In this document: piece by piece, positions 1 to 9,651 of the stretch
Numbering within the stretch: the stretch's first letter is position 1
How the letters are laid out: the number at the start of each line of letters is the position of its first letter
From: Gallionella sp.
Lineage (GTDB): Bacteria > Pseudomonadota > Gammaproteobacteria > Burkholderiales > Gallionellaceae
DNA length: 52,871 nucleotides
Direction of reading: 5' to 3'
NCBI GenBank assembly: GCA_028707275.1
Contig: JAQTUP010000011.1
Location: forward strand, 1-52,871
Program-made: the position numbers and the translations under genes
Notes under the pieces: generated by a model
Seen by the model: only the letters and a program-made list of their open reading frames with translations
Told to the model about the DNA's origin: nothing
The model's database searches: none

Positions 1-2
1 AA

Positions 3-143
3 AGTCGCACGCAAAACAGAAATGCAGCCATCGAAGCCGCTTACGCGACAGGCGGATATTCTTACCAGCAAATCGCCGATTACTTTGGGTTACACTTCAC
101 GACAGTGGGGAAAATCGTCAGGGGCAGGAAACAATGCAAGTGA
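3..143 (+). pseudogene. 3' fragment of a Y1 (RAYT/IS200-like) transposase
   Basis: Reading from base 3 gives 46 codons ending in TGA at 141-143. The encoded tail contains a helix-turn-helix-like segment (GGYSYQQIADYFGLHFTTV) and a basic end, which matches the C-terminal extension of REP-associated Y1 tyrosine transposases. The window edge cuts the gene, so it could be complete further left. The same tail recurs at 831-958. The family call rests on the C-terminal motif here and on the N-terminal motif of the second copy. Confidence 0.6.
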
Positions 144-177
144 TACAGGATGATCAAAAGCATCTTTTCTAGACCTG
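16..177 (+). repeat. 162-bp direct repeat, copy 1 (transposase 3' end)
   Basis: This copy matches 831-992 with about five mismatches over 162 bp. The repeat covers the last codons of the transposase and about 35 bp of downstream sequence. The two copies diverge immediately after the shared AGACCTG. They bracket the secreted-protein gene at 220-699. Confidence 0.85.
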
Positions 178-184
178 ACCCCGG
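168..184 (+). repeat. Inverted motif flanking the 220-699 gene, left arm
   Basis: TCTAGACCTGACCCC at this position is nearly repeated in inverted orientation at 721-735 (CCCCC, TGCC/GGCA core, AGGTCTAGA). Motifs of the form GGGGTCAGGTCTA are often seen next to RAYT transposases. The pair may mark the edges of a mobilised segment. This interpretation is inference. Confidence 0.45.
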
Positions 185-219
185 CGCTGAGGACGTGTCA
201 CACTGAGGGCCGTCACATC

Positions 220-699
220 ATGAACAGAACTGTGTTGTGCTCATTTGCGATCCTGAGTCTCTGGTCATGTCTGTCCACACAACCTCTAATCGCCGCACCG
301 GACACGGCGCAGGCGGCGGGTACGAAGTCGACGGGGACGCGCATCGGCATTGATATCAATGATTTATTCCAGCACTGGGTCCACTCCAGTGAGGAGGAAC
401 GACCGGGCGGAACGGCTCGGATATTCCGCCCCGCCGCGTCGATGAAGTTCCCTCCGAGCCGATTCAGGATGGCCTACAAGTTCGCTCCGAACGGAGTTTG
501 TGAATTCTACTTTCTGTCTCCTGACGATGCCCATCATTTCAAGCCGTGCAACTGGACAATTAGTGCAAGCGATAAAATGATCATTCAGATCAGCGCGAAT
601 GGAAAAACGATTTCCTACAGAATCGCCCGGCTCACTGGGAAAATTCTGCGACTTACACCGTTAGTCAACGGCACTGGGGGGGCTACCATTGAATTGTAA
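220..699 (+). CDS. Secreted lipocalin-like hypothetical protein
   Basis: The 159-aa product begins with a signal peptide of about 25 residues (basic MNR, hydrophobic stretch, likely cleavage after LIAA). The mature part has the pattern HWVHSSEEE, then IFRP, FPPSRFRMAYKFAPNG and a later Trp (NWTIS). This resembles small lipocalin-like proteins with a W-HS-EE opening and a FPPARG-type motif, and it predicts a short beta barrel in the periplasm or cell envelope. No ligand or partner can be read from the sequence. The gene stands alone between two transposase remnants, so it may have been carried in. The upstream ribosome-binding site is weak (GAGGG about 10 nt before ATG). Confidence 0.6.
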   Translation: MNRTVLCSFAILSLWSCLSTQPLIAAPDTAQAAGTKSTGTRIGIDINDLFQHWVHSSEEERPGGTARIFRPAASMKFPPSRFRMAYKFAPNGVCEFYFLSPDDAHHFKPCNWTISASDKMIIQISANGKTISYRIARLTGKILRLTPLVNGTGGATIEL

Positions 700-720
700 A
701 CCCTGGGGGTCATACCCTGG

Positions 721-735
721 GGGGGCAGGTCTAGA
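721..735 (-). repeat. Inverted motif flanking the 220-699 gene, right arm
   Basis: GGGGGCAGGTCTAGA is the inverted partner of 168-184. It is preceded by two near-tandem copies of CCCTGGGGG at about 701-721, just after the stop codon of the lipocalin-like gene. Confidence 0.45.
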
Positions 736-777
736 TTTATAGCGTAACGGTCAGCTTCATGTTATATTTTTACCATC

Positions 778-958
778 ATGTCGCACCCCATTCGCATAGA
801 GTTTCCATATGCCCTTTATCACGTCACCGCACAGAAATGCAGCCATCGAAGCTGCTTACGCGACAGGCGGATATTCTTACCAGCAAATCGCCGATTACTT
901 TGGGTTACACTTCACGACAGTGGGGAAAATCGTCAGGGGCAGAAAACAATGCAAGTGA
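778..958 (+). pseudogene. Internally deleted Y1 (RAYT-like) transposase
   Basis: The ATG at 778 opens MSHPIRIEFPYALYHVTA, the standard N-terminus of Y1 REP-associated transposases. At about base 831 the sequence jumps, in another frame, to the C-terminal tail seen at 3-143, which ends in TGA at 956-958. The central part of the gene is missing, including the HUH motif and the catalytic tyrosine. It is therefore a dead internal-deletion derivative. Both ends are recognisable, so the family call is firmer here than for the first copy. Confidence 0.7.
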
Positions 959-992
959 CACAGGACGATCAAAAGCATCTTTTCCAGACCTG
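831..992 (+). repeat. 162-bp direct repeat, copy 2
   Basis: This is the partner of 16-177, offset by exactly 815 bp. It shares the transposase tail and about 35 bp beyond the stop codon, then the sequences diverge. Nothing further is recognisable between 993 and 1118. Confidence 0.85.
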
Positions 993-1118
993 GTTCGTTG
1001 CTGATTGGTGAGCATATAACATCGTCATCTCCTTGAGCAGATGACAGCATCATCACATGCAGTCACGTCATAACATGCCGCGAATCATTCTGATGGCTAA
1101 AAATGTAGCGGCCGCCAG

Positions 1119-3782
1119 CTAGCCCCGGCGCCGGATCAAGGCTTTTTCCAGTTCGACCACGACAAACAAAAGCACGGCAAAACCTGCGATGCGCGCCCAG
1201 GCAAACAGATCAATATCGGCAACTCCGAACATCGTCTGCATGAAGGGCAGATAGGTAAAGAGCATCTGTATGACCGCCAGAATCCCGACGGTCAATAAGA
1301 TATAGCGATTGCCGGTAAAATCCTGCCAGGTGCGCACGGGTAAGACCAAGTAGCGGCAATTGAACAGATACGCCATTTCTCCTGCCACCAGCGCGTTCAC
1401 CACGACGGCGCGACACTCCTCGATGCTCACCCCGCGCGTTTGCTCCCAAAGAAAGAGCGCGATCGAACCACCCGCCAGCAACAGGGATACGAAGGTGATG
1501 CGCCAGAGCATGAAGCCTGACAAAACAGGCTCCTTAGCCGCGCGGGGCGGGCGCGCCATCACCCCGGACTCAGACTTTTCGAACGAGAGCGCCAGCGCCA
1601 GCGTGACGGCCGTGACCATATTCACCCAGAGAATTTGCACAGGCGTAATGGGCAGCGTCATGCCCGACAGAATGGCGATCAGTACGATACACGCCTCACC
1701 GCCATTGGTGGGAATGATAAAAACAATCGCCTTCCTGATATTGTCGTAGACCGTGCGCCCTTCTTTCACCGCATGAGCGATGGTGGCAAAATTATCGTCA
1801 GCTAACACGACCTGAGCCGCTTCCCTGGCAACTTCCGTCCCCTTCAAGCCCATCGCCACCCCCACGTCGGCGCGTTTGAGCGCGGGCGCATCGTTCACGC
1901 CGTCGCCCGTCATGGCGACGATCTCGCCATTGGCCTGCAACGCCTTGACCAGACGCAACTTGTGTTCGGGGGCTGCGCGCGCAAATACATCCACCTCCCC
2001 GACAGCCTGTCGCAGCGCCTCGTCATCCATCTCATCAAGTTCAGCGCCGGTGAGCGCCCGCGCGTGTACTATGCCCAGCTGAGCGGCAATAGCCTGAGCG
2101 GTCGCGGCATGATCCCCCGTTATCATCTTGATGCGGATGCCCGCTGACTGACATTCGCGCACGGCCGCCATCGCCTCCTCGCGCGGCGGATCGGTGATAC
2201 CCACCATGCCCAGCAGGGTAAACCCGGCTTCCAAATCCGAAAAAGTCAATTCGCGCTTTGCGCCATCCACCGCCTTCATCGCCAGAGCCAGCACGCGCTG
2301 ACCTGAGGCGCCGGTGTCCGCCACGCTTTGCTGCCACTGCGGCAACGCCAGCGGGATGTCATCGCCTAAGGCGCGCTGCCGGTTACACATCAGCAATATC
2401 TGTTCTGCCGCTCCCTTGACGAAGATAAAGGCATGCCCCGCATGGTCATGATGAAGGGTTGCCATCAAACGATGTTCCGCCTCAAAGGGAATCAGATCGG
2501 TGCGCGGCAGCAATTCATGCTCGGAGACCGACTCCAGTCCGGCTTTTAGCGCCAGCGTGATGAGCGCAGCTTCGGTAGGATCGCCCGCGACGCGCCAGGC
2601 GCCCGCCGAATTTGTCAGCGCAGAGTCGTTGCACAGCAACCCTGCACGGAACAAATCCAGCATGTCGGCGTGAATTTCAACGGCCTGCCCCCCGACGGAA
2701 AAACCGCCATGCGGTGCATATCCGGCGCCGCTGACCTCGAACACCTGCCCGCAACTCATGACACGCTGCACCGTCATTTCGTTGCGCGTGAGCGTGCCGG
2801 TTTTATCGGTGCAAATCACCGTCACCGAACCTAAGGCCTCGACGGCCGGCAGACGACGGATGATCGCGTTGTGCCGCGCCATGCGCTGCACGCCCAGCGC
2901 CAGGGTAATCGTCAGTACGGCAGGCAGGCCTTCCGGTATTGCCGCTACCGCCATGCTCACCGCCGCCAGGAACATGTCGGCAAGATTAAAATGATAGACC
3001 AGCCAGCCGAACAAAAAGGTGAAGATGGAAAGCGCCACGATGACGATGGTCAGCCACCGCCCGAATACATCCATCTGGCGCAACAAGGGGGTGGTGAGCA
3101 CCTCGACCTCTTCGAGCAGGGTGCTGATGTGTCCGATCTCGGTATGGTCGCCTGCCGCCACGACCACGCCTGTCGCCTGCCCGTATAACACGAGGGTGCT
3201 CGAATACGCCATCGAGGTGCGATCCCCCAGCACCGCACGTTCAGCAACGGGCTCAGTTGATTTTTCCACAGCCTGCGATTCGCCCGTCAGGGAAGCTTCT
3301 TCGATGCGCAGATTCTTGACCTTGAGCAGGCGCAAATCCGCCGGTACCTTGTCGCCTGATTGCAACAAAACGATGTCGCCCGACACCAGCGTTTGGGCGT
3401 CGATGACTTCACGCCTGCCCTCGCGCAGCACGGTCGCCTCGGGTGACAACATGCAGCGGATGGCGTCCATCGCCTTCTCGGCTTTGCCTTCCTGTAAAAA
3501 ACCGATGATGGCGTTAATCACCACCACCCCGACAATCACGCCCGTATCTACCCAGTGAGAGAGCAACGCCGTCACCAATGCTGAGGCCAGCAACACGTAA
3601 ATCAGCACGTTATGAAATTGCAGCAAAAAACGAATGAACGGGCCGCGCCGCTGCGGCAGCGGCAGCAGGTTCGGGCCATCCTGTGCCAGGCGTCGTGCGG
3701 CCTCAGCCTGTGAGAGTCCCTCTATCGTGGAAGAGCAGGCATCGAGTGCCGCCTGCTCTGTGAGATGGTGCCAGTGGGTCAT
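1119..3782 (-). CDS. Type II cation-transporting P-type ATPase
   Basis: This inner-membrane pump of 887 aa couples ATP hydrolysis to cation export. The P-type signatures are present in order: actuator TGES ([10 protein letters not shown]), M4 motif PEGLP, phosphorylation motif DKTGTLT with Asp near residue 326, then [10 protein letters not shown] and [13 protein letters not shown]. The PEGLP motif and N-terminal domain place it among Ca2+-ATPase-like (PMR1/PacL-like) pumps. The M6 segment reads [12 protein letters not shown], so the Asp of the usual Ca2+-site NxxTD is Ala and the transported ion is uncertain. The start was placed at 3782, not at the ATG at 3797, because GGAAGG lies 7 nt upstream. 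The fusion helicase gene lies 71 bp upstream on the same strand. Confidence 0.9.
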   Translation of the reverse strand: MTHWHHLTEQAALDACSSTIEGLSQAEAARRLAQDGPNLLPLPQRRGPFIRFLLQFHNVLIYVLLASALVTALLSHWVDTGVIVGVVVINAIIGFLQEGKAEKAMDAIRCMLSPEATVLREGRREVIDAQTLVSGDIVLLQSGDKVPADLRLLKVKNLRIEEASLTGESQAVEKSTEPVAERAVLGDRTSMAYSSTLVLYGQATGVVVAAGDHTEIGHISTLLEEVEVLTTPLLRQMDVFGRWLTIVIVALSIFTFLFGWLVYHFNLADMFLAAVSMAVAAIPEGLPAVLTITLALGVQRMARHNAIIRRLPAVEALGSVTVICTDKTGTLTRNEMTVQRVMSCGQVFEVSGAGYAPHGGFSVGGQAVEIHADMLDLFRAGLLCNDSALTNSAGAWRVAGDPTEAALITLALKAGLESVSEHELLPRTDLIPFEAEHRLMATLHHDHAGHAFIFVKGAAEQILLMCNRQRALGDDIPLALPQWQQSVADTGASGQRVLALAMKAVDGAKRELTFSDLEAGFTLLGMVGITDPPREEAMAAVRECQSAGIRIKMITGDHAATAQAIAAQLGIVHARALTGAELDEMDDEALRQAVGEVDVFARAAPEHKLRLVKALQANGEIVAMTGDGVNDAPALKRADVGVAMGLKGTEVAREAAQVVLADDNFATIAHAVKEGRTVYDNIRKAIVFIIPTNGGEACIVLIAILSGMTLPITPVQILWVNMVTAVTLALALSFEKSESGVMARPPRAAKEPVLSGFMLWRITFVSLLLAGGSIALFLWEQTRGVSIEECRAVVVNALVAGEMAYLFNCRYLVLPVRTWQDFTGNRYILLTVGILAVIQMLFTYLPFMQTMFGVADIDLFAWARIAGFAVLLFVVVELEKALIRRRG

Positions 3783-3853
3783 GAAAAATCCTTCCATTAA
3801 AAATGTCTTACAGCAGGAGGCCTGTCAGGCGATAACCACAAAAGCGTCAGACG

Positions 3854-6800
3854 CTACGCATTAATCAGCACGAGTTCGGGCAAGACCACCTCCCATTGCT
3901 CGTGTCTCATGAGATATTGCCATTCCGCCGCAACATCGCGCCGGCGTCTGGCGCAAATAAAGGCTACGCGTGCCGTGAGCAACTTTCCGGCAGGCAGCGT
4001 ATAACGCTGGGCGGTACGACCGATTATTTTGCCACTCAGGGTACGAATAGCCCATCGCGTCTGACCCGGCAGCGCTTCTATCAACAGTTCATCCCCGACT
4101 TTCAATTGCGCAATCGCCACCCTGACAGACTCGTCCGGGCTGCGACCTGCAAAATCCATGTCCACCTCCCCCATCCCCAGCAATTCAAAACATCTGGACA
4201 ACTCCTCGGGCAATGGACGACTCAACACCTGCGAGCGAAGCAAAACGGCAGGCATTGAGGCCAGCTCGTCGGCAAACGACGCGCCTGTCATGCGACAGAG
4301 CGCGAGCGTCTGGCGCGCACGCGTCATCGCCACATAATACAGACGGCGTTCGGCCATCGCCTCGACGCCTTGGGTGCGCCAGGCGCCGTCGAGCACCACC
4401 ACATGATCGAACTCCAGCCCTTTTGCGCCGTGGGCTGTCACCAGACACAATCCATCACCGCGAGAGCGACTGGCATCGGCCAGAAATTCATAGGCCGCAT
4501 CCAGTATTACCGGCACCGGATGAGCGCCGTCTCCTGCCGACAAGGAAAAGTCGTCGATAAAGTCCGATATATGGCGACTCGCGGTCGTATCAGTTTCTTC
4601 GGCAGGCAATTCCCCGGCGCACGACAAAAGTTGCGACAAGGACATCAGCTCATCCCGACACTCGTCCAGCCGGGCAAGAAAATGCGCCACTTCCCGCTGC
4701 CGCAAGACCGGCGGGACACGCTCGCGACGCCCCCTGATGCAGCAGGATATACCAAATAACTCACAGCCTGCCTGTACAGACGCCAACGCCCGCCACTCCC
4801 GCGCGATGATCGCCACGCGAGACCAGTCCCAGCCCGCGTCTAAAGCTGCCATCCGGCGCAGCTCCAAAAGTGCCAGCCAGCCCTGCTCCTTATAGTCCGC
4901 GCCGCTGTTTAGCACCTGCACACGACCGGCGCCTGCCGCCGCGTCAGTCACCGACCACGCGCCCCCTGGCGCCAGCTTGCGTCTGTCGGCATTGATACAG
5001 ACAGGGTGCTGCGTCTTGAGCCTGGCAGGATGAATGTCTATCATGGCGTTAGCGGCCGCGATGATGTCGGCGGTTGAACGGAAATTTTCCACCAGATAAT
5101 CCACTTTTGAGCCATAGTCCTGTTCGAAGCGACGGATAAATTCCACCTCGGCGCCGACAAATTCATAGATATTCTGGTCGTCGTCGCCCACCGCCAGCAA
5201 GTTGAGTTTTCCTTCCCCGTCCTGCAAGGTGCGACCGGCCAGCGCGCTTAAAAAATCGTATTGCGAGCCGTTGATATCCTGATACTCATCCACCAACAGC
5301 CAGCGTGAACCTGCCAAAAGGCGATCCCGCAACGTGTCGGAAGTCTCCCAGTCGGCGACCGTCTCGCCCTTCAGAAGACGCGTAGCGTCGACTAGCATTT
5401 GTTCGAAATCAGGCGGGGCATCCTGATCGCGACAGACTATCGGTGTGCCTGTCAGGCGCCGCGCCAGACCGTGATAGGTATGCACCATCACACGGACGGC
5501 ATCGTTGTCGATCAGCTCTGACAGGCGCCTGCGTATTTCGGCTGCCGCATGGCGATTAAACGTCACCACCAGAATACTCTCGGGTCGCTCGCGCAGCACA
5601 CGCACCAAAAAAGCCACCCGGTGAACAATCAGACGCGTCTTGCCCGAACCCGGACCGGCCAAGACCAGCCGGTTCTGCGGACGTTTTTCCGTGACGATGC
5701 GCCTTTGCAGCGGCGAGAGCCCGTCGATGATCCGATGCCAGGAGGCCTCTGTCGTCGCACGTTCCAGCATTTCCCGGTGTTGAGGAAAGTAGTTCGCCAA
5801 AAAAGCCTGTTCCGCAGAGGCAAAATAATCACGGGCCAGATTCATCGCATCTGACATATTATTCATGCCTGTTTCGGCATAGCGGATCATGACGTGTATC
5901 TGGCTCACCCTTTGTGCGTAATGATCCGCCAGAGGCTGATAATCGTGACTGGCAAAGCCGCGTTTTCTCTCTTCCGGGTACAGGCGCAGCGTCATGGCCG
6001 AGCGGAACACAGACAACCCCTGAGCCAGCGTCAGAACGCCCTGCTCGTGCAGATAGAGCAAGGAGGATTGCACCGCAGCCGGTACATCCCGCAATTCTGC
6101 ATTAATGGCAAGATCGCTCTTGAGTTCGCGCGCTATCTGACCCAAGGTGAGATCAACTTCCAGATCCTTGCCACGTGCGCCCTGTGGCAATCGCGCCATA
6201 AAGGCGCTCAGCACAATCATCGCACAGGCTCTGCGCAAACGTGACAGTGACTCGATTTCATCCCACGGACGCTGCAACGCCACCTGACACGTCTGCTTGT
6301 CGAGTCGTCGCAAGCCAAGACTGCCGCATCCGCCCGGCAGTTCACGACCATCCTGGCGCAACGTTTCGAGCAGCTGGCTGATGCGCTGGGGCAGAATATC
6401 GGAAAAATCAGCGCCCCCGTCCTTCAGCCTTTGCGCAAGGACAGATAAATTCAGCTGCGTGCCAGCGTCATCATCAAAGGCTTCCCGCAAAAGCCCCAGC
6501 AACGCAGATTCGAGCCTGTCCAGAGATTTTAAAGTTGACATCGATGCCGCCGGCACCCCAGCACGCAAATAGGCGACGATGCGGCTGTCGTTCTCCAGCA
6601 GCCCCAGGGTTTCCAGGTCGTGCAGGGCGCGACCGACTTCCATCGCCGGCAAGCCTGCTGCGAGCGCCAGATCATCCGTGGTCAGCCCCTCCCCGGGATC
6701 AGCCTGAAGGAGAGCGCGCAGCAATTCGAGCAACTGGCCTCGACGCTTGTCTGAATAAGCGCTCTGCGCCAGCTTCTGCTGCGCTTCATCCAGATGAGTG

Positions 6801-8974
6801 AACTTGACCGAGGCAGGAAATACCTGGGTGCGATTCTCGTTGCGTTCGAGCAGCGCCGCATTTTCCAGCCATGCGACAGCGGTTTTGACGCGCGTCTTGC
6901 GGTCACGGTCGCCCGGGTCGAAGTCGAGTTCAAGATTTTCCGTCGCAAGCAACTCCCCTTCCGTCAACACCACATTACCGGCCTTGTCGGCCGGTCGGCG
7001 ACGCAGAGCATGGAGCAAATTTTGAATATCCTTGGGCGTCAACCGACTGTTCAGGGTCATGCCAAATTGGCGCTCCGCATCCCGCTCGTCATAAAACAGC
7101 ACGCAACGGGCCGACGCCTGATCGCGCCCGGCGCGCCCGGCTTCCTGAATATAATTTTCAAGCGAGGCGGGAATATCGGCGTGAACCACCAGACGCACAT
7201 CCGGCTTGTCTATCCCCATCCCGAACGCATTGGTCGCCGTCATCAATTTCAGGCGTCCTGCGATAAAGTCCTGCTGCCTGGCCTTTTTGACATCCGGGGT
7301 CAAACCGGCATGATAGGCAGCCACCTGCCAACCCATCATCGCCAGGTAGTCGGCCACCGTTTCGGTGTTCTTGCGCGTGGAACAATAAACGATCGCCCCG
7401 CCCTGATGTTCGGCCGGTTCATCTTCCGCAGGCTCGCCGAACTGATCGGCCAGCAGGCGATGAATTTGCGGCAGTTTGGATTCACCCCTGACAGGCACGA
7501 CATCAAAGCTCAGGTTGTCGCGCCCGGTGCTGCCTAAGTGAAACTCAAGTTCAATATCCAGTCGCCGCCGAAAATGCTCGGCAATATCGTCTATTACATT
7601 CTGTCTGGCCGTCGCCGTGAGGCAGATCACAGGCGGCGTGAACGCGCCGTGAAGCTCGCGCATGAAGCGCGAAACATACAGGTAATCCGGCCTGAAATCC
7701 TGCCCCCACCGGGACAGGCAATGCGCCTCGTCGAAGACCCAGGCGGCAATTTCCCGATACTTGATCGCCTCCTTGAAACCCTTGTTGCGCAGCTGCTCTG
7801 GCGAGACCAGCAAGATGCCGACATCGCCCTGGCGAATGCCGTCAAAAACCTGACGGCGTTCGGGGTAAGAGAGCGAACCGTTGAGCGTTGCGGCCGCCGT
7901 GACCCCCCGGCGCAGCAAGGTATCCACCTGATCTTTCATCAGTGCCTGCAAGGGTGAAATGACGATGGTCAGCGCGCCCGTCTGGGCGTAGCGCATCAGG
8001 GCGGGCAGCTGGTAACACAGCGATTTCCCCCCTCCGGTCGGCAAAATCCCCAGCAGGGAGCGCTCTGAGATGGCCGCGCTGACAATATTTTCCTGGAGTG
8101 AGCTCCCGCCCGCCTCGCGTCTGAAATCATCGTGATTAAACCAGCGTTTCAACCAGACTCGCGGGTCGTGATGGTCGCGACACCAGAGGCAAGCTTGATC
8201 CTTGCAAGGCGTGGTACGCAACTCGCGCACCAGGGTCACAATTTTTGGGTGTTCGAGTAAAACCCACGTCGGCATGACCGAGCGCTCGGCGGCCACCCGC
8301 AGCCAGGCCAGCACATAGGCGATGGCCGGGTGCATCAGAGCATCGTCAAGATCCCGGCTTAACAATCGAATCAGGCGCGTCCGGCAGACAAGAGGCGTCA
8401 TGATCTGCTCGATGATGGCGATCACGGCCCCCTTGTCCGGTCTGGGCGCGTGGGTTAACGTCATGAAGAAGTTGTTGAGGCCTGAACCGGATCCTGCCTC
8501 GACCAGCAGATAATGATAGGCACGCAACAGCGCTGTCGGCGTCTGTTTCAGTGCATCGCGCTGAGCGGCAAACAGCTCAACGGTGCGCTGAGCGTCTGCC
8601 AGCGGGTCATTGACCGACAGTCTGAGCAGACGATAATCCTTTACCAGATGGTGGTATGGATTGCGGGCGAAGGCCAGTGGCGAGAGCACCAGCGTATCCA
8701 CCACGGGAAAATCGAGCAGTTTGAGTTGCGGCGCCTGCGCCCTGAGCAGATTCAGGTCGTGACGAATGACATTGTGCCCCAGAATGAAGCCCGCCCCTGC
8801 TGCCATCAGATCGAGTTCAGCCAGGGCCGAGGCCAGATGAAAATTTCCCTTGAAATGCAAGAACGCCTTCGTATCCGGGCGCAGCGCACCTATTTTAAGG
8901 ATGCGACGGCTGCCAGGCTCCACCTCCAGGTCAAGACACAGGCAACGCGGGGCAAAGATTTTTTTTTCACTCAT
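3854..8974 (-). CDS. DnaQ-like exonuclease / RecQ helicase / UvrD helicase fusion
   Basis: This 1706-aa protein has three modules. Residues about 10-150 look like a DEDD 3'-5' exonuclease (LDLE, GHNVIRHDLNLL, DPLADAQ). Residues about 257-264 hold closely spaced Cys residues (CKDQACLWC), possibly a zinc site. Residues about 300-660 are a RecQ-type SF2 helicase with TGGGKS near 313, DEAHCLSRWGQDFRPDY, and the QEAGRAGRD motif VI; the RecQ-Ct Cys cluster is not seen. Residues about 1090-1620 are a UvrD/Rep-type SF1A helicase with Walker A GPGSGKT near 1108, VDEYQDIN, GDDDQNIYEF, HGAKGLEFD and YVAMTRAR. A cytoplasmic DNA-processing role in repair, recombination or defence is likely. The full domain set appears intact, with no frameshift. 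Confidence 0.85.
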   Translation of the reverse strand: MSEKKIFAPRCLCLDLEVEPGSRRILKIGALRPDTKAFLHFKGNFHLASALAELDLMAAGAGFILGHNVIRHDLNLLRAQAPQLKLLDFPVVDTLVLSPLAFARNPYHHLVKDYRLLRLSVNDPLADAQRTVELFAAQRDALKQTPTALLRAYHYLLVEAGSGSGLNNFFMTLTHAPRPDKGAVIAIIEQIMTPLVCRTRLIRLLSRDLDDALMHPAIAYVLAWLRVAAERSVMPTWVLLEHPKIVTLVRELRTTPCKDQACLWCRDHHDPRVWLKRWFNHDDFRREAGGSSLQENIVSAAISERSLLGILPTGGGKSLCYQLPALMRYAQTGALTIVISPLQALMKDQVDTLLRRGVTAAATLNGSLSYPERRQVFDGIRQGDVGILLVSPEQLRNKGFKEAIKYREIAAWVFDEAHCLSRWGQDFRPDYLYVSRFMRELHGAFTPPVICLTATARQNVIDDIAEHFRRRLDIELEFHLGSTGRDNLSFDVVPVRGESKLPQIHRLLADQFGEPAEDEPAEHQGGAIVYCSTRKNTETVADYLAMMGWQVAAYHAGLTPDVKKARQQDFIAGRLKLMTATNAFGMGIDKPDVRLVVHADIPASLENYIQEAGRAGRDQASARCVLFYDERDAERQFGMTLNSRLTPKDIQNLLHALRRRPADKAGNVVLTEGELLATENLELDFDPGDRDRKTRVKTAVAWLENAALLERNENRTQVFPASVKFTHLDEAQQKLAQSAYSDKRRGQLLELLRALLQADPGEGLTTDDLALAAGLPAMEVGRALHDLETLGLLENDSRIVAYLRAGVPAASMSTLKSLDRLESALLGLLREAFDDDAGTQLNLSVLAQRLKDGGADFSDILPQRISQLLETLRQDGRELPGGCGSLGLRRLDKQTCQVALQRPWDEIESLSRLRRACAMIVLSAFMARLPQGARGKDLEVDLTLGQIARELKSDLAINAELRDVPAAVQSSLLYLHEQGVLTLAQGLSVFRSAMTLRLYPEERKRGFASHDYQPLADHYAQRVSQIHVMIRYAETGMNNMSDAMNLARDYFASAEQAFLANYFPQHREMLERATTEASWHRIIDGLSPLQRRIVTEKRPQNRLVLAGPGSGKTRLIVHRVAFLVRVLRERPESILVVTFNRHAAAEIRRRLSELIDNDAVRVMVHTYHGLARRLTGTPIVCRDQDAPPDFEQMLVDATRLLKGETVADWETSDTLRDRLLAGSRWLLVDEYQDINGSQYDFLSALAGRTLQDGEGKLNLLAVGDDDQNIYEFVGAEVEFIRRFEQDYGSKVDYLVENFRSTADIIAAANAMIDIHPARLKTQHPVCINADRRKLAPGGAWSVTDAAAGAGRVQVLNSGADYKEQGWLALLELRRMAALDAGWDWSRVAIIAREWRALASVQAGCELFGISCCIRGRRERVPPVLRQREVAHFLARLDECRDELMSLSQLLSCAGELPAEETDTTASRHISDFIDDFSLSAGDGAHPVPVILDAAYEFLADASRSRGDGLCLVTAHGAKGLEFDHVVVLDGAWRTQGVEAMAERRLYYVAMTRARQTLALCRMTGASFADELASMPAVLLRSQVLSRPLPEELSRCFELLGMGEVDMDFAGRSPDESVRVAIAQLKVGDELLIEALPGQTRWAIRTLSGKIIGRTAQRYTLPAGKLLTARVAFICARRRRDVAAEWQYLMRHEQWEVVLPELVLINA

Positions 8975-9284
8975 CTGCAGGCTGTGGATTCACAGCTTTT
9001 CCGAAACACGGCGCGGCGACAGATTCTGAATTCATGTTTCTTATCAATCACACAGAACCTTATGATAATGAGGCGGCACCCCAACGCCTGCATCTTGCCT
9101 CAACTTATGGATTGCATCAACATGACGCACGGGCGATATACGACAAAAGACAGTTAAATCCGGGCAGAGCATCCGTTTCGGCATCGTTCATCCGGCACCT
9201 CATGAACCATACGGACGGGCACAATGCTTCGACCCTCATGGGCACACCCGAAAAAGGATGAACGGGCGGTTAAAATCCTGCCCG
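8975..9284. other. 310-bp intergenic region
   Basis: The region holds the 5' leader of the exonuclease-helicase fusion and the 3' flank of the BamE-like lipoprotein gene. The only structures seen are the hairpins at 8981-8996 and 9261-9286. The small ORFs crossing it show no start signal or recognisable protein. Confidence 0.5.
8981..8996 (-). promoter_or_regulatory. Hairpin in the leader of the fusion helicase gene
   Basis: A 6-bp perfect stem with a 4-nt loop (GCTGTG, loop, CACAGC) ends 6 nt before the ATG at 8974, where a Shine-Dalgarno sequence would lie. No good Shine-Dalgarno is otherwise visible. It might limit translation initiation; this is inference. Confidence 0.3.
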
Positions 9285-9286
9285 TT
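9261..9286 (-). terminator. Hairpin at the end of the lipoprotein gene
   Basis: A 7-bp stem (AACGGGC / GCCCGTT) with a 12-nt loop overlaps the stop codon of the lipoprotein gene. There is no T-run after it on the minus strand, so it may be a 3' stabiliser, not an intrinsic terminator. Confidence 0.3.
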
Positions 9287-9623
9287 AACGGGATGGCGTA
9301 GTCCAGTGATAGCCTTGCACGACCCCGTCTGAATCGAATTTTATTTGCAGGGTTTTCACCTCTGTTCCGGACAAATTGGACATGTTTCCCGCCGCAAAAT
9401 AGTATGTCCACTCATCAAAGCGCGTCCCGTCCACCTCCACGACTCCCCCCGTGCCTGACGGAGAACCCAGCCACGCGCTGACCTGACTTTTCGTCGTCAC
9501 ACCGCGCGCGACTTTCCCGGTGAATATTTTTACATCAAAATCACTGCCCACGCGAAATGCCGTCGCACTACAGCCGACGAGAAAAGCTGCGAACATCAAA
9601 ATCAAGACTCTGCGCACCAACAT
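9285..9623 (-). CDS. SmpA/OmlA (BamE)-like lipoprotein
   Basis: The 112-aa product has a lipoprotein signal peptide with lipobox LVGC (lipidated Cys18). The remainder (GKVARGVTTKSQVSAWLGSP, then DEWTYYFA and TLQIKFDSDGVVQGY) has the layout of the SmpA/OmlA fold found in BamE. It is probably envelope-anchored. It is not necessarily BamE itself, since BamE is usually next to fur or recN, and neither is here. The start is well supported by AGGAGG 5-6 nt before ATG. A MITE-like repeat begins 28 bp upstream of the start. Confidence 0.7.
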   Translation of the reverse strand: MLVRRVLILMFAAFLVGCSATAFRVGSDFDVKIFTGKVARGVTTKSQVSAWLGSPSGTGGVVEVDGTRFDEWTYYFAAGNMSNLSGTEVKTLQIKFDSDGVVQGYHWTTPSR

Positions 9624-9651
9624 AACTCCTCCTGTCCAAATATCTTTGCTA

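Noticed and set aside
6794..7537. 247-aa open frame on the plus strand
   Set aside because: It is antisense to the RecQ module of the fusion protein, without start signals.
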